The position numbers and the translations under genes are program-made. Shown piece by piece: positions 59,715 through 64,000 of a stretch of 64,000 nucleotides of DNA. Source of the stretch: Dimorphilus gyrociliatus (Eukaryota > Annelida > Polychaeta > Dinophilidae); the NCBI GenBank assembly GCA_904063045.1, contig CAJFCJ010000022.1, forward strand, positions 558,001 to 622,000, read 5' to 3'. Every line of letters starts with the position of its first letter. The stretch's first letter is position 1. The notes below the pieces were generated by a model. That model ran no database searches. It saw only the letters and a list, made by a program, of their open reading frames with translations, and was not told the origin of the DNA.

Positions 59715-61728
59715 CGCCCACTCCTCCCTGTTCGCTCCCTCCCCCTCCCTTCAAAAAGCAAAATATTCCCATATACGTTTAAATACATACCAAGTGAATA
59801 TTTTTGTTGTTTAACTTATAAATAAATAAATAAATAGAAAAATAAATAAATAACAAAGCAAGCAAATGCCATCAATTAAAGTTGGATTGGTAACTGCTCT
59901 AATTGTTCAACAGTTTATTGTAGGATGCATTCATTGGTTCATTTCAGTAGGAAAAGTTTAGCAGAACAAATGATGAGTCAGCAGAATCATATATGAAATG
60001 TATAATGTAAATAATTATAATTCCAGACAGTCTTATCCTTTGAATTAAGTATTGTTAAATTAAGGAAATGAAAATCGGAGAGAAAGAGAAGAGAATGAAA
60101 TGAATGAAGGAGGCAAAGAGTTTTCCACTAGAGTCGCATGAAAGAAAATACAACAGAAAGGATGAAAAGAATATTTGTAATGTAGAGTATATAAATAAGT
60201 CGTAAAGTTTCGTCTCCTAATTACTTTGCCAGGCGGTGAAAGTTTCGTCTTGGGTGCCAACATTTGTGGTTAGACGAGCTCAGTGAAAAGTTTGTTAAAT
60301 CGTTCAAATTGAATTGGTAACGTTTCGAAAACGTTTCTGCACATCAATTACGTAATTTACTTGGCGATAAGTTAAAAATGATGTTGGCAAAATAGGAAAA
60401 CAGTCTGTAAAAAGAATAGATGTAAAAAACAGTTTTAATTTTCCCCTCTACTCAGACAATAAACGTTGAATAGATTACAAACAATTCTAATTGAATTAGA
60501 ACAGTATTTTAGCCAATTCCATATTTTTTATTATATAATATTGCAGTATTACAGTAGATTATTTATTTATTTTTTGCAGTCTATTGAAAAATACTATTTA
60601 TATTTAAAAATATATAAAAATTCTTTTTATAAAAAAATCAATCCATCTCTTCCATTTCTCGTTTCTATTATTTTAAATATTTTGGTCACGACTGACACGT
60701 CCGACATTCCGTCACTTTTAATGATATCTATCTCTCTTCCTTCTTCCTATCTATTGCCTACTAGTCCAATTAGCAAATTGTATTTACCTATTGGAAAAAG
60801 AACAGAAAGGTAAATTCTATCGGCTGTATAGCCATTTGTTTCTAATTGACAAAAATGATAGGAAAGAGGCCTGTATGGCGTTAGGTCGGATAGTTGTTTT
60901 TTCTCTTTAGGTAAGCTTTTCGCCAATTGTCTATGTCAGCGGAAAGATAACCGCACTTGACTGACTATGGGATCCTCTCCGTTATTCTGACAATACGTGT
61001 GTTGCCATCTATCCCCCCGAAAAGGAATTAAATATAGACGCTTTAGTTTGAAAAGGTGACAGGAAAGGTAGATATTTTACGCTACAGTTTGAACTATCAT
61101 TAAAGGGCAAGTAAAAAGGGGGGAGGGAAAGGCGTCTGTTTCGTTTAATCATTCAATTTCCTTGATATATCTGATCATTAAAGACATAAAGGATAGTTTT
61201 CTTTCGATAGTCTATTATTATTGTAGCGGAATTGCGCTATTTATAGTGAATTCAACAATAAAAGTGCGATTATGGCTATTTGTACAAAACGACTTTAGCG
61301 AGAATCGCCCTCGTAAAATAGAGATAGGTTAAACTAGAACGAATATAACTGTTTTCTTTTCTTCTCTTATGTTATTACAGCTGTATATATGCCTTATTTA
61401 GCCGTTTATACCTTATGAATATTAATAATATTCATAGTTAATTTGAATATTAATTTGAATGAGAATAACTGAATAAAGTAAATTGAAAAGAGGAAAAGAA
61501 AATTACTGCGAATATAAAAGATAAAGAGAAGTTTTTCGAAAGAAAATAAAGAATAATTTAAACGATATAAGAATGAAAATCAACTGCTCACTAGGCCTAC
61601 CGAAACAATCCATAGCAACTTTATAAACAAATCGATAAGCAGAGAAATGAGAGTATAAGACTAGAACTAATTATTTATCAATTGTTCCCCAACCGATTCC
61701 CTTGTCGTCGTTCAACAGTTAAACAATA
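59560..61728. other. Intergenic, no gene seen
   Basis: About 2.2 kb. Starts with the CP2 3' UTR and a long (CT)n run. GACGC-type words occur at about 61037 and 61132. The open frame at 60466-60813 is AT-rich, without domains, and not called. Confidence 0.5.
59681..59712. repeat. (CT)n microsatellite
   Basis: Uninterrupted CT dinucleotide run about 120 bp after the CP2 stop codon. Confidence 0.9.
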
Positions 61729-63505
61729 ATGGAACTAAACGTTTTAGATCGTTTGAAAGAGGATGATGACATTGTTCAAAATTTAAAGGTTAAAACGTTC
61801 AATAAATCAGAAATCCGACTGAAAAAGGAGGTAAATGGAGCTGATAGCATTGGCAATTTATTGTTTTTAGCAACTTCAAACGGGTGCTCTGTTTACAGGT
61901 GAAGTTTTAATTTCTAATTAGATTAACCGATTTAAGATAATCCATAATAAAGTACAGTTGTTGAACATTTTCATTTAATGCAAACTCTGCATTATCCAAT
62001 AATAATCGTATAGGCGTCTGTATTACTTGTATTTATATACTTTTTATATTAATATTCAGACACGTTTCTCTATTTAAATAGTGGAATGAGAATGAGAATG
62101 AATGTAGAATAATAAATTTTCACTTTTTTAGGTATGATAAAGACTCTCTATACGAATTTATAACGTTAGAAAGGGATAAAAAATGCTTGGACGCGATTTG
62201 CTGCACTAATTATCTCGTTATAGTGATAATGGTAATAGATAATAATTGAATAATAATAATAATATCCAACTAATAGATCCATTGAAAATATCAGTACATT
62301 TACATATCTCTGTTTTGCAGCTAAACGAAGCGCTAAGTCTGCAATTTTATAGGATAGAAGATATCTTGAATAAAATTGTTACAAAGTCATATAGCAGCAT
62401 TGAAATTGCTAAGACTGGTCCACTGGCTATAGACGATAAGAACGATAGGGTTTTTATAGGTAAATATTAATTCTTTGACGCATAACAGGTAAAATAAATT
62501 GGATAGTAGAAGAGTAACCGAGTAAATACGTTTTTGTAAATATAAAGTATTACGGCAAAAAGGAATTATTCAACTTTACTTAAAGTAGTTAGTCGAGACA
62601 CGCTTAGAGCAAAGAGGTTAGCGGGTATTCTTTCACTTTTGTGTATTTAGTATAGAAAAAACATTTGTTCGATAGTATCTCATGAATATTCTAATAAACA
62701 CATTTACTTTGGTTTTATTAGATAAGTGGGCAAGGTTTCTTTTATATCTGATTAATTATTGAATAGAAAGTACACGTGTGCGTGTCTGTTTATGCGTCAA
62801 GTTACTCTGATACAATTACTCTACCTCTAATAATTATCCATAGCTGGAACTTTATGGAGCGGCTCGTGGTCTTCTAACGAACGCAATTCGACGTCCAACG
62901 AGTGCTTGGAGAGGCTGGTAAGAGTTTATAGGATTGAAACAATGGAGTTGGAAGAAAAGTTTGAAGCAGTTAAAAATAGAATAAAACTGTTAAGAATCGA
63001 TGGCAATCAAATTGCCATTGCAGATAATTTGCACGGTGTTAGAATATTTTGCACAAATTCGTTAAAGTTATTATACGAAATTGAAGTTGATGAAATAAGA
63101 AATATCATTCTTGTAGGAGATTATTTAGCCGTCTTCCATAAATTCGAATCAAACGTTTCATTATGGAATTCGCAGGAAAAAAAGACTATACTTTGTCTTA
63201 ACATACAAGATCAAGTTAAAGAGCTGCTTGACGACGACGATGCCGATATTCTCCTTGATGAGGATACGGAGACGAGCGTTATAAATTTACCGTACGAGGA
63301 TAGCGGTCTATTACTATACGCTACGAGAACTGGTAACGTTTTCGGAATGATTGTTAATAGTAGATATAAATTATTTAGCATATCGAGTCCATTTTCGGAA
63401 GAAGAAGAGAAATATGGATTAAAAACCTTATGTTACATTCACCCTGGTTTGATTGTGCTTGTCTCCAAGAGTTTAGTTGTACTCGATTTTAATCTCCCAA
63501 AATAA
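61729..63505 (+). CDS. Unrecognised protein, probable WD40-like beta-propeller
   Basis: Four exons, about 61729-61900, 62131-62230, 62321-62460 and 62845-63505, joined in frame (GCSVYR to YDKDSLYEF; VIVIM to LNEALSL; RVFIG to AGTLWSGSW). The product is about 355 residues with no signal peptide or membrane segment, so probably cytosolic or nuclear. The sequence is a series of short beta-strand-like units separated by turns, for example LLFLATSNGCSVYRY, NQIAIADNLHGVRIFCTN, LVGDYLAVFHKFESNVSLWN and GLLLYATRTGNVFGMIV, as expected of a divergent WD40 propeller. One loop is strongly acidic (LLDDDDADILLDEDTET). I do not recognise an orthologue and give no function. Confidence 0.55.
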
Positions 63506-63579
63506 AGACAAAAGATAAAGAACAAATAGTTTTTTTTTATAAATCCTTTACAATTATATCCTTTTCTTATTTGATCTGT

Positions 63580-63624
63580 TTTGTTTGTTGTTTGTTTTTT
63601 GTTTGTTTGTTTGTTTGTTTGTTT
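63580..63624. repeat. (TTTG)n microsatellite
   Basis: TTTG tetranucleotide run between the two convergent genes. Confidence 0.85.
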
Positions 63625-63645
63625 ATTTCCTTAATTCATTTTATT

Positions 63646-64000
63646 TTAATACTTTTTTATTGAATCTAACAAATTTTGCACCGCAGATTTCCTATGATTC
63701 TCCCAGTTTATTTCAACTTGTAGGTTTGCTTGTAAACGATCGTTGGAAGGATATGGTCTTATTTGCTCCCTTAAATATCTCTTTATGTGCTCGTCCATGT
63801 GCTTTTGAAAAAAGTGACGCCCTATCATAATTAATTCCGCTCCGTTGCTCACCAAAGTTACAGACACCTTGGGGTCGTCTGTCCTTTGTTCATTTTCCAA
63901 TTCAATATTCTCCAAACCCTATTCGACGCAAATTCAAAACATTTGTTTTAACCTTTGTTCACTATTAGTTATTAAAGAATACTAACAAAGGCGTCTCCTG
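63646..64000 (-). CDS. Unrecognised protein, C-terminal end only
   Basis: Minus-strand gene cut by the right edge. The last exon is 63646-63918, preceded by an intron (63919-63986) and the end of the previous exon (63987 to beyond 64000); phase is zero across the junction (GDAF to GLENIELENE). The visible 90 or so residues are soluble and charged, with a likely helix (FFQKHMDEHIKRYLREQIR) and the end AVQNLLDSIKKY. No domain recognised. Convergent with the propeller gene. Confidence 0.5.

Noticed and set aside
60466-60813. 115-residue plus-strand frame between CP2 and the propeller gene
   Set aside because: AT-rich, Phe/Tyr/Ile/Leu-biased, no domain and no splice context.
1-64000. A peptide prohormone that could be the ligand of the GPCRs or cyclases, and tRNA, rRNA or CRISPR features
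   Set aside because: I looked for signal peptide plus repeated dibasic cleavage sites, cloverleaf-like sequences and regular direct repeats and found none I could support.

Overview
This is a window from a eukaryotic (animal) nuclear genome. It is AT-rich, and its genes are split by short introns (mostly about 50-250 bp, GT-AG) with little spacer between them. The gene families (receptor guanylate cyclases, class A GPCRs, APCDD1, NHLH/HEN bHLH, FAM20 kinase, M14 carboxypeptidases) are metazoan. The compact introns and the lineage-specific receptor expansions suggest a small-genome lophotrochozoan, possibly an annelid of the Dimorphilus kind. That placement is inference and no marker in the window proves it.

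Layout. 1-2.2 kb (+): the 3' part of a secreted protein with lectin-like and PAN-like modules. 3.1-8.0 kb (-): three single-exon class A GPCRs in tandem. 9.9-30.4 kb (-): four tandem receptor guanylate cyclases (called RGC-A to RGC-D here), head to tail with 0.4-1.2 kb spacers. Each has the full receptor / transmembrane / kinase-homology / cyclase plan and nearly the same exon plan. 31.0-32.4 kb (-): a membrane-anchored short-chain dehydrogenase. 32.4-38.3 kb: a gene-poor, probably regulatory region around one small bHLH gene (NHLH/HEN). 38.3-44.5 kb (+): a FAM20-like secretory kinase, an SLC43-like transporter and an A-type carboxypeptidase. 44.7-47.6 kb (-): a lysine-rich nuclear-type protein. 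49.7-55.3 kb (+): an APCDD1-like Wnt antagonist with large introns. 57.0-59.6 kb (+): a second carboxypeptidase with an O-type specificity residue. 61.7-63.5 kb (+): an unrecognised probable beta-propeller protein. 63.6-64.0 kb (-): the 3' end of a further gene.

Main points. (1) RGC-A keeps the metal and guanine-recognition residues of the cyclase but has lost both transition-state residues (Asn and Arg of the NTASR motif) and the kinase-homology lysine, so it looks like a catalytically dead receptor inside an otherwise canonical array. (2) RGC-B and RGC-C share a 660-bp tract, including intron and microsatellite, with no difference at all. GPCR1 and GPCR2 share a tract of about 385 bp at about 97% identity inside otherwise diverged genes. 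Both look like ectopic gene conversion. (3) A GACGC/GCGTC pentamer is strikingly dense in the non-coding DNA around the bHLH gene. (4) The two carboxypeptidases differ at the specificity position (Val versus Arg). No operons, CRISPR arrays, tRNA or rRNA genes, or complete transposons were seen. Exon boundaries were read by eye from splice signals and frame. RGC-A (15 exons, 3195 nt) and APCDD1 (4 exons, 1467 nt) add up to whole numbers of codons.
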